DNA of 64,000 bases. Source: Corynebacterium lizhenjunii. Its GTDB lineage: Bacteria; Actinomycetota; Actinomycetes; Mycobacteriales; Mycobacteriaceae. The notes beneath the pieces were generated by a model. That model saw only the letters and a program-made list of their open reading frames with translations. It ran no database searches and was not told the DNA's origin. The translations under genes and the position numbers were made by a program. Location of the stretch: the NCBI RefSeq assembly GCF_011038655.2, contig NZ_CP064954.1:1612001-1676000 (forward strand), read 5' to 3'. Below are positions 37,433 through 48,888 of this stretch, one piece after another. Within the stretch, counting starts at the first letter, position 1; every line of letters starts with the position of its first letter.

Positions 37433-37765
37433 CTATTTTTGTTTGCGGTCGAGCTCCGCCTGGGCGAAAAAAGCCGAGGCCAACCTCAAGATCTCGTTGG
37501 CCTCTGTCAGCTGCTTGACTTCCTTGCGCAACCGGGCAATCTCGGCGTCCTTGTCCTGCTCGGCAGCAAGCGAGGAAGCCGCTGCTTCCTTCTCGGCTTT
37601 CAGGATCCAGTTATTCAGTGTCGCCGGGTTGATATCCAGCATCCCACCGATCTTGCGGCGCGCCCCAATCTTCGTCGCGCCCTCCTCGGCAACCGCCTCG
37701 TAGTACAAGCGCAGCGCACGGTCCTTGGTCTCTTGATCAAACCTCATAGTGCCCATGGGCCCCAT
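37433..37765 (-). CDS. IS3 transposase OrfA
   Basis: 110-residue DNA-binding subunit with an N-terminal helix-turn-helix (ALRLYYEAVAEEGATKIGARR; INPATLNNWI) and a C-terminal leucine zipper (DAEIARLRKEVKQLTEANEI). It ends ...KQK with the codons CAA AAA TAG; a -1 slip on this A5 run would read on through ATA GTC GTG into orfB, which is the usual IS3 expression scheme. Confidence 0.92.
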   Translation of the reverse strand: MGPMGTMRFDQETKDRALRLYYEAVAEEGATKIGARRKIGGMLDINPATLNNWILKAEKEAAASSLAAEQDKDAEIARLRKEVKQLTEANEILRLASAFFAQAELDRKQK

Positions 37766-39146
37766 TATCTCCTATTTAGCTCGTGCACTCTCACACCCCC
37801 AGGACGCCTCACAGTGATGTCAGGGTCGTCTCGTAGCCTTTAATCCCAGCTAGGGACCTATGTTTGGCTGCTAATTCGTAGTTGACCTTCTTGTTCGGAG
37901 CTTTCAGATCAACGTAGCGATTACGTTTGATGGCGACTTTGCCTTCTACGGCCCGGGCAGCCTTGGCTAACTGCTCGTCGATTCCTCGTAGGCTACGCCG
38001 GGCCCGGTCGTGCGAGTAATGGAAATGCGTCACGGAGTCTGGCTTTTTCAACTTCGAGCTACGCCCATGCGTGTAGGAAGGCTGGGACCATATTTGCCCG
38101 TGTGCATAGTCTTCGTCGGGGTGATCGATTCTCCACTGTGCAATGACTTCGGGAATACGGGGGACTTTTGTTGACAGGATGTAGTCAAGCCCGGCTTCGA
38201 CAAGGGCGGTCTTATTGTCGGCAGAAAACATGCCCGCGTCAGCAACGACAGTTACCTGGTCGATATTATAGGCGGCCTGAAAGGCCCGGATCATTGGCAG
38301 CATTGTCTGTGTTTCGGCTTGGTTGCCTTCGTAAGCCCCAATGTGTAAAGGAAAGCCTGCAGCATCGGTAAGCAGGCCTACTAAGATCTGCGGTTCAACC
38401 CGGCGTTCTTTAGAAAATCCTGATTTACGCAGGTCATCTGGTGTATCAGTTTCAAAGTAGAGTGTGGTCACGTCGTACAAGATGAAGCTACCTGTACCGA
38501 TGCTGGCTTGAGACGCTAGCGCCTGAGTGAGGATTTCGCGGAAGGATTCAGTAGCAAAGTGCGGAAGATGTCGCTGGATAGTGCGATAGTTAACGCTTTG
38601 AACACCGACGTCAGCCAGGGTTTCTATCGAGTCCAGCTTCGAGCCCGGTGAAATGATACGAGCGCGTACCAAATCCAAAAAGACACGATTGTCACCGGTA
38701 GCAACATCTAAGCCCAGCTGCTGATAGCAGGCATCAATGCAGTCAAGGAGAACCCCAGCTTTCTGGGAGCTCACCGGCAACGGGTTGTCCTTTGAGCCGG
38801 TTGCCGAAGGCCTAGCACGTTGATCAAGGCCTAAATCCAAGGCGAGCTGATCGCCATCAATAACGCGCTGAGCTTGCGCTTTAAGCAGTGCCAGTTCATT
38901 GTCATCGTGAGCAGAGCCGATATGCTTCATCGACTTTTTGCCCCCACGTTCACTCAAGACCACCTGGACAGCCACGGCCCCAGAAGCAGTGGTGACAGTA
39001 CGGATGTAGGGACTCATAAAAGATCACACTACAGCCAACCCCGCCACCTACCCCCTTAGTGCGGAAAATTCCGGCCCACAAAAAGCAAACCCCCAGGCCA
39101 ACGTGTCAAGGGTTAACTTAATCACACCCCAATGTCGTAACTCGGG

Positions 39147-39443
39147 CTACACGAAGCAAGAGTGAGCGGGCGGCAGACGGTGAGGGACGGGGTATCGGCA
39201 GGCTAGGCGCGGGGGTCGGTGGGGTCGATGTCCTCGTCGAGGGCGTCCCAGAGCACGCGGCCGGAGTTGGGGCTTTCACGCAGCTCCTGCTGTAGTTTAT
39301 CGGCGCGCACAGCTTTGGTCTCATAGCGCGTTGAACGCGCAGAGTCTTGGCCGGGGCGCATCGCCAGCAACATGGCACCGAATAACGCCACGGCAGCTGC
39401 TGCGATGGCCAGTGCCGGTCCTGTCACGGTGGCATCGGCGGCA
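39147..39443. repeat. 297-bp direct repeat, right flank of IS1634-type element
   Basis: Partner of 35812-36108. It contains the 3' part of the intact gene at 39203-39832 plus the tail of the HNH repeat, so the duplication preserved the gene despite insertion within it. Confidence 0.9.
39189..39205 (-). repeat. Iterated 17-mer motif at the Trp-associated gene stop codon
   Basis: TAGCCTGCCGATACCCC on the minus strand, with TAG as the stop codon. It is the duplicated version of 35854-35870. Confidence 0.7.
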
Positions 39444-39832
39444 GTGACTTGCGCCCAGCTAGAAATGGACTCTGCGCCCACCGCGGTGGTGTTATCCCCG
39501 GCGGAATGCAGCAGCTGCTGCGTGCGGTCAAGGTCAGCGCCGTAGGTCAGCAGGGCCACGGGGCGCCAGGCCACGCCGGCTGCCGCCAGGGCCACGGCGA
39601 CGCCAATGCCCCGCCGGGCCCCGCGGCGCAACGCTAACCCCGCCAATGCGCCGGCAAGCAACAGCAGTGCAACTGCGGTGGACTCCAGCGCCCAGGTGCT
39701 CCCGGTGAGGTCATAGGTAGCGGTGCCGGATTTGTCATCGTCAACGGTGGCGTGCACCCAAGTCATGCGCGAGGCCGCCCACAACCCCAGGGCCGCCAAG
39801 GTCATGCACGCGGGCCCGTACTTTCTACCCAT
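39203..39832 (-). CDS. Tryptophan-operon-associated membrane protein (TIGR02234 type)
   Basis: 209-residue protein with four hydrophobic helices (about 8-22, 50-68, 74-96, 138-158) and a charged C-terminal tail ending [11 protein letters not shown]. The size, helix pattern and place between hisI and trpC match the actinobacterial Trp_oprn_chp family (Rv1610 in M. tuberculosis). Its function is unknown. Its start overlaps the hisI stop by 8 bp, so it is the last cistron of the his operon. The last 80 codons lie in the 297-bp repeat. Confidence 0.85.
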   Translation of the reverse strand: MGRKYGPACMTLAALGLWAASRMTWVHATVDDDKSGTATYDLTGSTWALESTAVALLLLAGALAGLALRRGARRGIGVAVALAAAGVAWRPVALLTYGADLDRTQQLLHSAGDNTTAVGAESISSWAQVTAADATVTGPALAIAAAAVALFGAMLLAMRPGQDSARSTRYETKAVRADKLQQELRESPNSGRVLWDALDEDIDPTDPRA

Positions 39833-40226
39833 GGTGGTTGCTCCCCTGCGGTGTCTCGGCGGCTAGCAGAATATCGGCGTCAAAACAGGTGCGGTCCCCG
39901 GTGTGGCACGCCCCGCCGGTCTGGGTGACTACCAGCAAGATAGTGTCGCCATCGCAGTCCAGGGCTACAGACTCTACCCGTTGGGTGTGGCCGGAGGTTG
40001 CGCCCTTGATCCAGTATTCGTTGCGGGAGCGCGAGAAATACGTGGCCTGACGCGTGGCCAGCGTGTGCGCCAGAGCGTGAGTGTCCATCCACGCCAGCAT
40101 CAGGACTTCGCCCTCGGTGGACTGCACCACCGCGGGCAGCAGTCCGGCGTCGTTGAGTTTGAGGCGGCCGGCTATAGCGGCGTCTAGCTCGAAGGTGTCC
40201 GGCTGTCCGGGTATGGAGGGACTCAT
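39825..40226 (-). CDS. hisI: Phosphoribosyl-AMP cyclohydrolase
   Basis: 133-residue zinc enzyme for step three of histidine synthesis. The metal site is visible in DCDGDTILL and [13 protein letters not shown], and the substrate region in [15 protein letters not shown]. It is the stand-alone HisI type, without a fused HisE domain. Start and stop overlap hisF (ATGA) and the downstream membrane gene. Confidence 0.96.
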   Translation of the reverse strand: MSPSIPGQPDTFELDAAIAGRLKLNDAGLLPAVVQSTEGEVLMLAWMDTHALAHTLATRQATYFSRSRNEYWIKGATSGHTQRVESVALDCDGDTILLVVTQTGGACHTGDRTCFDADILLAAETPQGSNHHG

Positions 40227-40987
40227 TGGCGCACCTCGTGACCGGCGGCGGCGAGGGCGTCTTTGACATCGGCCAGCTCTACTTCGCCGAAGTGGAAAAT
40301 GGACGCCGCCAGCACGGCATCCGCGCCAGCTGCGATAGCCGGCGGGAAATGCTCGGGAGCACCTGCCCCGCCGGAGGCGATGACCGGTACGTCCACTGCC
40401 GCGCGCACTGCGGCGATGAGTTCCAGGTCAAAGCCTTGCTTGGTGCCATCGCCATCCATGGAATTGAGCAGGATTTCGCCCACGCCCAGCTCCTGGCCGC
40501 GCCGCGCCCACTCGATGGCATCCATGCCCGCCGAGCGGGTGCCACCATGGGTGGTCACCTCAAACCCGGAGGGTTGCTCCGTGTTGCGGCGCGCGTCAAC
40601 TGAGAGCACGATGCATTGGGAGCCGAAGACATCTGCAAGCTCGCGCAGCAGTTCCGGGCGCGCTATGGCCGCCGAGTTGACCGAGACCTTGTCTGCCCCG
40701 GCGCGCAGCAGTGCGCGGACATCCTCCGCGCTGCGCACCCCGCCGCCTACGGTCAGGGGAATAAACACCTGGTCAGCAGTCCGGCGCACCACGTCGAGCA
40801 TGGTCCCCCTGTTGTCCTTGGAGGCGCTAACATCCAGGAAGGTCAGCTCGTCTGCGCCAAGCTGGTCGTAGCGCTGCGCCAGTTCCACCGGGTCGCCGGC
40901 ATCGCGCAAGTTCTCAAAATTGACTCCCTTGACCACCCGGCCGTGGTCTACGTCCAGGCAAGGGATTACGCGCACTGCTAGTGCCAT
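40223..40987 (-). CDS. hisF: Imidazole glycerol phosphate synthase, cyclase subunit
   Basis: 254-residue (beta/alpha)8 barrel that joins with HisH to make imidazole glycerol phosphate and AICAR. The N-terminus [19 protein letters not shown] has the catalytic Asp (Asp11 equivalent), and [18 protein letters not shown] holds the second catalytic Asp. It precedes hisI with a 4-bp overlap and follows impA by 2 bp. Confidence 0.97.
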   Translation of the reverse strand: MALAVRVIPCLDVDHGRVVKGVNFENLRDAGDPVELAQRYDQLGADELTFLDVSASKDNRGTMLDVVRRTADQVFIPLTVGGGVRSAEDVRALLRAGADKVSVNSAAIARPELLRELADVFGSQCIVLSVDARRNTEQPSGFEVTTHGGTRSAGMDAIEWARRGQELGVGEILLNSMDGDGTKQGFDLELIAAVRAAVDVPVIASGGAGAPEHFPPAIAAGADAVLAASIFHFGEVELADVKDALAAAGHEVRQ

Positions 40988-40989
40988 GG

Positions 40990-41805
40990 TTAGTCCTCTT
41001 CTTCCGATTGTTCCTGCAAGGCCGCCAGCAAGGTGGCATGTACCTCAGGGGTGCCCACTACTAAGCCTGCCGATGCCGCCGTCCACTGCCTTCCCTCCGG
41101 GTCCGTCGCCGTGCCCCCGGCCGCACGCACCAGCAGGGCACCGGCGGCATTGTCCCAAGGGTGGGCAGAATAGTTGACCGCCCCGGCAAACACACCTTGG
41201 GCAACGAAGGCGGTGTCTACCCCCACGGATCCGGTCATGCGGGGGCGCAGGCCGGTAGACAGCAAGTTGGCATAATTTTGTGGGCTCAGGTGGGTAGAGC
41301 AGCCGACGTGCCTGATGGCGCTGGCGGCGGCAACACCGCCCTGGGTGGTGGCGCCCGCGGGAGCAACACCGCCCTGGGTGGTGGCGCTGGCGGGAGCAAC
41401 TGCGCCGTGGCTGCGCAACACCCCTCCTTCGGCTGCAGCGACGCGGCGGCCAAGCAGCGGAAAACTGGCCACCGCCACCACCGGCTGCCCGCGGTGGAGC
41501 AGTGAAACCAGAATCCCGCAGAGGGGGTTTCCGGCGGAATAGTTGGCAGTGCCGTCGATCGGGTCAACTACCCACACGGTGTCCTGGCACAGGTTGCCGC
41601 CGAATTCCTCACCGTAGACGGCAATTCCGGTGAATTGGGTCAGCGCGGTGCGCAGACGCTGCTCGATGGCCCAATCCACCTGGGTGACAAACCCACCGCC
41701 ACTTTTTTGCTGGGCCGGTGGGGCCCCTAGCCCCTGGATAAAGAGGGGCTCAACCTCGTCTACTGCCGCCTCGGCGACAGCGAGGAGCGCACCTGGCGTG
41801 TGCAT
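40990..41805 (-). CDS. impA: Inositol monophosphatase family protein (ImpA/HisN-like)
   Basis: 271-residue Mg-dependent phosphatase with the family motifs GEEFGG and [12 protein letters not shown] (metal ligands) and [16 protein letters not shown] near the end. In C. glutamicum the gene at this place in the his operon is impA; a related enzyme (HisN) is the histidinol-phosphate phosphatase. This product may serve either role. An insertion of about 45 residues around position 135-180 is built from repeats of the type [10 protein letters not shown], encoded by 30-bp DNA repeats at about 41333-41400, and is absent from usual family members. Confidence 0.9.
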   Translation of the reverse strand: MHTPGALLAVAEAAVDEVEPLFIQGLGAPPAQQKSGGGFVTQVDWAIEQRLRTALTQFTGIAVYGEEFGGNLCQDTVWVVDPIDGTANYSAGNPLCGILVSLLHRGQPVVAVASFPLLGRRVAAAEGGVLRSHGAVAPASATTQGGVAPAGATTQGGVAAASAIRHVGCSTHLSPQNYANLLSTGLRPRMTGSVGVDTAFVAQGVFAGAVNYSAHPWDNAAGALLVRAAGGTATDPEGRQWTAASAGLVVGTPEVHATLLAALQEQSEEED

Positions 41806-42570
41806 CTACAACGCCTCTTCGACCGGCAGGGGCTCAACTGCTGCCACGGCGGCCAGAGCGTCCGGCAAGGTAAAACGTTGTTCATAGAGGGCTTTGCCAA
41901 TGATCGCGGAGTCGATGCCTTCGTTGGCATAACGGGCTAGCTCGCATAGATCCGCGATGGAGGAAATGCCGCCGGAGGCGGTGATTTTAGCCTCGGTGGC
42001 CGCTGCGACCTCGCGCAGCAGGTCCACATTCGGGCCCGTGAGCGTACCGTCTTTGGTCACGTCGGTGACCACAAAACGCTGACAGCCTGCAGCGTCTAGG
42101 CGTTCTAGGACCTCCCAGAGGTCCCCACCATCGGAGACCCAGCCATTGCCCTTGGTGCGCCAGTGCCCGTCTTCGAGGCGCACGGCCAAGTCCACGGCCA
42201 CTGCCTCCGGGTACTGCGCCAGCACCTGCGCGATCCATTCGGGATTCTCCAATGCAGCGGTGCCGATGTTGACCCGGCGGGCGCCGGTATCCAGGGCACG
42301 ACGCAGCGAGGCATCATCACGAATACCCCCGGTTAGCTCCACATGCAAGTCCACCTGCCGGGCGATGTCTGCCATCAGCTCGTGGTTGGAACCGCGATTA
42401 AAGGCCGCATCCAAATCCACAAAGTGCAGCCAGGTTGCCCCTTGCTCTTGCCACTTCAGCGCAGCAGCCAAGGGGTCCCCATAAGATTTTTCTGTCCCGG
42501 CTAGGCCTTGGTCCAGACGCACGGCATGGCCGTCTACCACGTCAACGGCGGGAATGAGTTCAAAAGTCAT
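41806..42570 (-). CDS. hisA: ProFAR isomerase HisA
   Basis: 254-residue barrel enzyme that isomerises the ribose of ProFAR. The N-terminus [18 protein letters not shown] has the catalytic Asp, the second is in [15 protein letters not shown], and [12 protein letters not shown] forms the phosphate site. In some actinobacteria the protein (PriA) also does the TrpF step; the sequence alone does not settle this. It ends one base before impA begins. Confidence 0.96.
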   Translation of the reverse strand: MTFELIPAVDVVDGHAVRLDQGLAGTEKSYGDPLAAALKWQEQGATWLHFVDLDAAFNRGSNHELMADIARQVDLHVELTGGIRDDASLRRALDTGARRVNIGTAALENPEWIAQVLAQYPEAVAVDLAVRLEDGHWRTKGNGWVSDGGDLWEVLERLDAAGCQRFVVTDVTKDGTLTGPNVDLLREVAAATEAKITASGGISSIADLCELARYANEGIDSAIIGKALYEQRFTLPDALAAVAAVEPLPVEEAL

Positions 42571-42622
42571 TGGCTTAAATCCTTATTCGGTCCAAAAGGG
42601 GCGGGCGGCGCGCTGCCCGCAG

Positions 42623-43255
42623 TTAGAAGGCCTGCAACCAGTTGCGCAGCAAGGCTGCACCGGCATCGCCAGATTTTTCTGGATGGAACTGGGTAGCCCA
42701 CAGCGCCGCGTGCTCCACAGCTGCAACACAGCGGTCCCCACCGTAACTGGTCCAGGAGACGGCGGGGACGGGGGTATCGGCAGACTCAAGCTGGAACTGG
42801 CGCACCCCGTAGGAATGCACAAAGTAGAAGCGCTCATCTGCAGGCAGGCCAGCAAACATAAGGCTGCCTGGAGCGATGTCTACCGTGTTCCACCCCATGT
42901 GCGGCAGCACAGGGGCCTGAAGGCGCTCAACCACACCCGGCCACTGGCCGCAACCGGCCGCCTGCGTGCCGTGCTCAGTGCCGGATTCAAAAAGCACCTG
43001 CATACCCACGCAAATGCCCAGCACCGGGCGCTGTGTTGCCACCCGCTGCGCGATTATGTCCGGGCCGCCCACAGATTCCAATCCCTGCATGCACGCCGCG
43101 AAAGCGCCCACCCCGGGAACCAGCAAGCCATCGGCCTCCGCAGCAATGAGAGGATCCGCAGTAATGGTAACCTGCGCCCCTACCCGTTCCAGCGCGCGCT
43201 GAGCCGAACGGAGGTTGCCTGCCCCATAATCCAAAAGGGCAACGTGTGAAATCAT
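42623..43255 (-). CDS. hisH: Imidazole glycerol phosphate synthase, glutaminase subunit
   Basis: 210-residue class-I glutamine amidotransferase that feeds ammonia to HisF. The nucleophile Cys82 is in [13 protein letters not shown], and the His/Glu of the triad lie in [10 protein letters not shown] (about 191-193). The oxyanion region [10 protein letters not shown] is typical. It follows the MFS gene by 3 bp. Confidence 0.96.
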   Translation of the reverse strand: MISHVALLDYGAGNLRSAQRALERVGAQVTITADPLIAAEADGLLVPGVGAFAACMQGLESVGGPDIIAQRVATQRPVLGICVGMQVLFESGTEHGTQAAGCGQWPGVVERLQAPVLPHMGWNTVDIAPGSLMFAGLPADERFYFVHSYGVRQFQLESADTPVPAVSWTSYGGDRCVAAVEHAALWATQFHPEKSGDAGAALLRNWLQAF

Positions 43256-43258
43256 GGT

Positions 43259-44545
43259 TTATACCTTACGCATTCGCTGTAGACGTGTCTTGATATTGTC
43301 ATGCTCCGCAATGCGGTGCGCCCCCAGGTAGAAGTCCAGGCCCGTCATCACCACGCCAGCCAGGATGATAAGCGCGCCTGCACCGTAGGCCGTGGCGTAG
43401 CCAGCCGCAGTGACCAACCCCGCCAGGAGGACAGAGCCCAGCCCTGTCCCGGCGTCGTAGAAAATGTTCCACACAGCGGAGGCCTCGGAGACATTCTCCC
43501 GCGGCAGGCGCGAAAACATTGATAGCAGGGCCTCATTTTGAATGATGCCGAACGCGCCACCAAAAAGGACCGCGGCCACAACCAGCCAGCCTACGTGCCA
43601 GTGGTAGGCCATGGTGCCCGCCATCAGCGCCAGACCGGAAAACGCCACCAGCTGCGAGGGGATGGACAACAACCCAGGTTTGCCGGTGCGGTCCGCAACC
43701 ATACCGGCAAAATAGCGAAAGACCATCGCCGCCCCGCCAACGACAGACAACATGATGCCACCCAGCACAGCGCCAGTCACCGGATCAATCTCGCGCACCG
43801 AGGCCGGCAAGAAGGAGGCGATGAGCCCGTAACTCATCGACAGCGTGGTCACCGACAGTGCTGGCACCAGCACCAGCTTCCACGTCGCCGCCCGCCGGGG
43901 TGGCGCGGGATCCTCCGCCGGGGTGGCGCGGTCTTCTACCGCCGCGGTCTTGCTCCGCCCCTGCGCCGGGGCGGGCTTGATGGAGGGCAAGCGCACGCAC
44001 ATCACCATTCCTAGCGCGCCCATGCACGCAGCCGTAATGTAGGCGGCGTCGTAGCTCCACTGGCCCTGGATCCACAGCCCGGCTGGGAGGAAGAGCATCT
44101 GCGACAACCCCACGAACACGCCCATAGTGCCAGTGGCTTTACCCAAGTAGCGCAGCGGGACAAGTTCTGCGATCATGGCGGATTGCGCCACAGTAAGAGC
44201 GCCGAAACCCACCCCCCGCAGCGCGCAGAACAGCAGCACCAGGCCAGGTTCCATGCCCAGCAGGTGTCCCAGAGCCGGCACGCCAAGCATGGCGGCAGAG
44301 ACCGCCATGACCGGCCGGTAACCCCAGCGTCGCAGCAGCCAGGGGGTCAGAATCTGAGTGACCACCGTAGCGGCCATAAAAATTCCGGTGGTGGCGCCGG
44401 CTAGCCCGGCAGAGCCCCCATGGTCAAGAACGGCCAGCGGCAGCAACGGCAGGAGCAACGACCAGGCGCCAAAGGCAGCGGTCATGGCCACCATTGTTTC
44501 CGTGTAACCGTTAATTGACCACAGCCGAAACTCTTGCGCCACCAC
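43259..44545 (-). CDS. MFS transporter within the his operon
   Basis: 428-residue major facilitator with about twelve hydrophobic segments and a charged central loop of about 45 residues rich in Ala/Pro/Arg. Helix-2/3 loop LLRRWGYRPVMAV and the GVGFGALTVAQSAMIAELVP segment fit drug/metabolite exporters. It sits between hisB and hisH as cg2301 does in C. glutamicum. The position suggests a link to histidine metabolism, possibly export of histidine or an intermediate, but that is inference. Confidence 0.85.
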   Translation of the reverse strand: MVAQEFRLWSINGYTETMVAMTAAFGAWSLLLPLLPLAVLDHGGSAGLAGATTGIFMAATVVTQILTPWLLRRWGYRPVMAVSAAMLGVPALGHLLGMEPGLVLLFCALRGVGFGALTVAQSAMIAELVPLRYLGKATGTMGVFVGLSQMLFLPAGLWIQGQWSYDAAYITAACMGALGMVMCVRLPSIKPAPAQGRSKTAAVEDRATPAEDPAPPRRAATWKLVLVPALSVTTLSMSYGLIASFLPASVREIDPVTGAVLGGIMLSVVGGAAMVFRYFAGMVADRTGKPGLLSIPSQLVAFSGLALMAGTMAYHWHVGWLVVAAVLFGGAFGIIQNEALLSMFSRLPRENVSEASAVWNIFYDAGTGLGSVLLAGLVTAAGYATAYGAGALIILAGVVMTGLDFYLGAHRIAEHDNIKTRLQRMRKV

Positions 44546-44678
44546 TTTCCTCCGTATTCTTGCTCAACACCGGCCTAACGTCGCTGCTTCCAAGCCCAGC
44601 ATAGGGGCCACGACCAGTCTTAAAGGTCAATCCCTAGCCGCAGCTCCAGGCCTGGGAGCCAGGTTCTAGGCGCTGGTT

Positions 44679-44849
44679 CTAGACCAAACCGGATGCGCTG
44701 ACCATCCACGCCACTGCCGCCCCGAGGGTGACCGTGGCCAGGATGCCCGCGATTAAGGTCCAGTACTTCGCGCCATTTTGATACGCTGCCCACGCCCCGC
44801 CGACAAGCAGGCCGGCGAGCAGGAACAGAATCATAACCATAAAATGCAC
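44679..44849 (-). CDS. Small membrane protein in the his operon
   Basis: A 56-residue ORF not visible in a long-ORF scan. From GTG 44847-44849 it reads MHFMVMILFLLAGLLVGG, then an AAYQNGAKYW loop, then ATVTLGAAVAWMVSASGLV before a TAG. There are two hydrophobic helices with a short polar loop. An internal ATG at 44838-44840 is an alternative start (53 residues). It begins 5 bp after the hisB stop. In C. glutamicum a small membrane gene (cg2302) lies at this same position, which supports it as real. Confidence 0.65.
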   Translation of the reverse strand: MHFMVMILFLLAGLLVGGAWAAYQNGAKYWTLIAGILATVTLGAAVAWMVSASGLV

Positions 44850-44854
44850 AGCTA

Positions 44855-45499
44855 CTAGAGTGCACCCTTTGTCGAAGGAATGCCAACTACCCGGCCGTCG
44901 GGCGCAACGGCATGGCGCAGGGCGCGCGCCACGGCCTTGTATTCGGCCTCCGTAATGTGGTGGGGGTCGCGACCATAGCGCACATTGACGTGGAGAGTAA
45001 CCCCGCTATGGGCGGCGAAAGTCTCGAAGAAGTGGCGGTTAATCACGGTGGCGTAGTGCCCGCCGATGATTTGCCACTCCAGGTTTTCCGGCTCGCCATT
45101 CATCACGAAGTAAGGTCGGCCGGAGATGTCTACGACGGCTTCCACCAGCGCCTCATCCATGGGAAGCAGTTGGGAGCCAAAGCGGGTGATTCCCGCCTTG
45201 GTGCCCAGTGCTTGGGCGAAGGCCTTGCCCAGGACGATCGCGGTGTCTTCGACGGTGTGGTGGGCGTCGACGTCGATGTCGCCATCGGCACGCACCCGCA
45301 GGTCAAAGCAGCCGTGGGTGGCAAAGGCGGTGAGCATGTGGTCAAAGAAAGGCAAAAGGGTACGAATGTCAGATTTCCCGGTGCCGTCCAGATTGATCTC
45401 TACTTCAATGTTCGACTCCGAGGTTCGGCGCTGGTGGGAGCCTATTCTTGCCGATGCCCCCGTCGCCTCCCGCTCGCCTGGGTGTTGTTGTGTGCTCAA
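44855..45499 (-). CDS. hisB: Imidazoleglycerol-phosphate dehydratase
   Basis: 214-residue Mn-dependent dehydratase, the stand-alone IGPD type. Family blocks include [47 protein letters not shown] and the late [11 protein letters not shown]. The first 25 residues are variable; in them the iterated motif contributes TGASARIG. It ends GVPSTKGAL-like, normal for actinobacteria. Confidence 0.96.
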   Translation of the reverse strand: MSTQQHPGEREATGASARIGSHQRRTSESNIEVEINLDGTGKSDIRTLLPFFDHMLTAFATHGCFDLRVRADGDIDVDAHHTVEDTAIVLGKAFAQALGTKAGITRFGSQLLPMDEALVEAVVDISGRPYFVMNGEPENLEWQIIGGHYATVINRHFFETFAAHSGVTLHVNVRYGRDPHHITEAEYKAVARALRHAVAPDGRVVGIPSTKGAL

Positions 45500-45571
45500 C
45501 CGCGTTCTCCTCTACTGTTCCTGGTATCGCCGGGCCTGGTCTCGCCGGGCCCGGATACCCTGGTCCTGGGT

Positions 45572-48114
<2,543 letters not shown>

Positions 48115-48178
48115 GGCAATACTCCTTCAACTGCGCGGGCCCACCCCACGCGGCTAATTCTTTACAATCACATTCATA

Positions 48179-48724
48179 CTATACGGATAGGGTTTCCTGC
48201 CGCGTACTGGGGCCTTGCCCCTGGGCTTCCCAGTCGCTATCAGCACTAACAAAGGCGGCGGACCAATACGCCAACATCGCGCCAAAAGAACTGCACACCC
48301 ACGCCACTCCCGGGGACATCGCGGGCACCCAACTAACAGTTTGGCCAGGCTGGACGGAATCTGGCGCAACACTAGTGGCCGTAGCACCGCCACAGACAAA
48401 GAATGCCGCCGCCCCCGCCAGCGCTACAACGCCCACCCACAACAGCATGCCGATGCCCCGCTGGTCCCCCGCGCGCACATACGCCAGGCTTCCCAGCACC
48501 AGGCCCAATAAAGTCGTTATCAGCGCAAAGCTTCCCAGGGAGGCAAACTGGACATCCGCCACGGTGTCTACGCTGACGTGGCCGTCGCCCACCGCCTGGC
48601 CGCTGACGGCGGGGCGCCACAACCCCCACAGCGCCCCGGCCGCACTATAGGCTATGAGCGCGCAGGCCAACACTCCAGCCCCGGCACCCAGGCTGCGCCG
48701 CGTGTCAGACTTCATTGCCCACAT
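48179..48724 (-). CDS. Membrane protein of unknown function
   Basis: 181 residues with four hydrophobic helices (about 12-35, 62-82, 92-112, 138-158) and a hydrophilic C-terminal tail ending RQETLSV. Two starts exist, ATG 48722-48724 with GGGG upstream and ATG 48713-48715; I used the first. The pattern loosely recalls DUF2567-type membrane proteins of actinobacteria, but I cannot name the family with confidence. It is upstream of hisD on the same strand with 64 bp between them. Confidence 0.7.
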   Translation of the reverse strand: MWAMKSDTRRSLGAGAGVLACALIAYSAAGALWGLWRPAVSGQAVGDGHVSVDTVADVQFASLGSFALITTLLGLVLGSLAYVRAGDQRGIGMLLWVGVVALAGAAAFFVCGGATATSVAPDSVQPGQTVSWVPAMSPGVAWVCSSFGAMLAYWSAAFVSADSDWEAQGQGPSTRQETLSV

Positions 48725-48800
48725 GCTTGCCCCTTTCCCAGAGACTTCTTCACCGCTTCTTCTCTACTGCTTCTTCTTCGCCACATCTGCACACAAAAGT

Positions 48801-48830
48801 AGGGCCCCAAGATCAACATCTCGAGGCCCT
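48801..48830 (-). terminator. Intrinsic terminator of the lipoprotein gene
   Basis: Stem AGGGCC/GGCCCT with a CCA/CGA internal loop, inner stem AGAT/ATCT and loop CAAC, followed on the minus strand by ACTTTTGTG. It lies 58 bp past the stop of the lipoprotein gene. Confidence 0.65.
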
Positions 48831-48888
48831 GCCACAGGCGCACGCCACGCAGCGGCGTATACGGACACGCGTGGCACTACTTAACCGT

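Larger units (their letters stand above)
36461..37811 (-). mobile_element. IS3-family insertion sequence
   Basis: 1351 bp with imperfect 26-bp terminal inverted repeats (20 of 26 identical by eye; both end TGA and share the inner TGTGAGAGTG). It is flanked by a 3-bp target duplication CAG (36458-36460 and 37812-37814). It carries two overlapping-frame genes, orfA and orfB. Both appear intact, so the element may be active. Confidence 0.92.
36125..39017 (-). pseudogene. IS1634-family transposase, disrupted by IS3 insertion
   Basis: The N-terminal 402 residues (37812-39017) end GIKGYETTLTSL, and the C-terminal 110 (36125-36457) resume PPQQVLATYRHLLNIEKSF. Removing the IS3 element and one copy of the CAG duplication restores a single frame of about 512 residues, normal for this DDE family. 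IEKSFRMSKSDLKARP holds the conserved final Glu and basic residues, and EYVV-like N-terminal DDE motifs are spread through the first part (VVADAGMFSADN). The stop codon directly abuts the left inverted repeat. No intact transposase is made. Confidence 0.88.
36109..39146 (-). mobile_element. IS1634-type insertion sequence, split by an IS3 element
   Basis: The ends are perfect 16-bp inverted repeats, CCCGAGTTACGACATT at 36109-36124 and its complement at 39131-39146. Inside is one long transposase gene on the minus strand, interrupted by an IS3 element at 36461-37811. Without the insert the element would be about 1.7 kb. It is flanked by the 297-bp direct repeats. Confidence 0.9.

Noticed and set aside
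35812..39443. 297-bp repeats as an older segmental duplication used as insertion site
   Set aside because: Both copies abut the inverted repeats exactly and one contains a gene fragment cut at the element end, which fits a target duplication better.
44620..44886. 88-codon minus-strand frame overlapping the hisB end
   Set aside because: A different frame holds the two-helix membrane gene at 44679-44849, which fits the operon and a known counterpart better.
48178..48183. TATAGT as -10 of the his operon
   Set aside because: No matching -35 was found and it overlaps the upstream stop codon, so the promoter cannot be placed.
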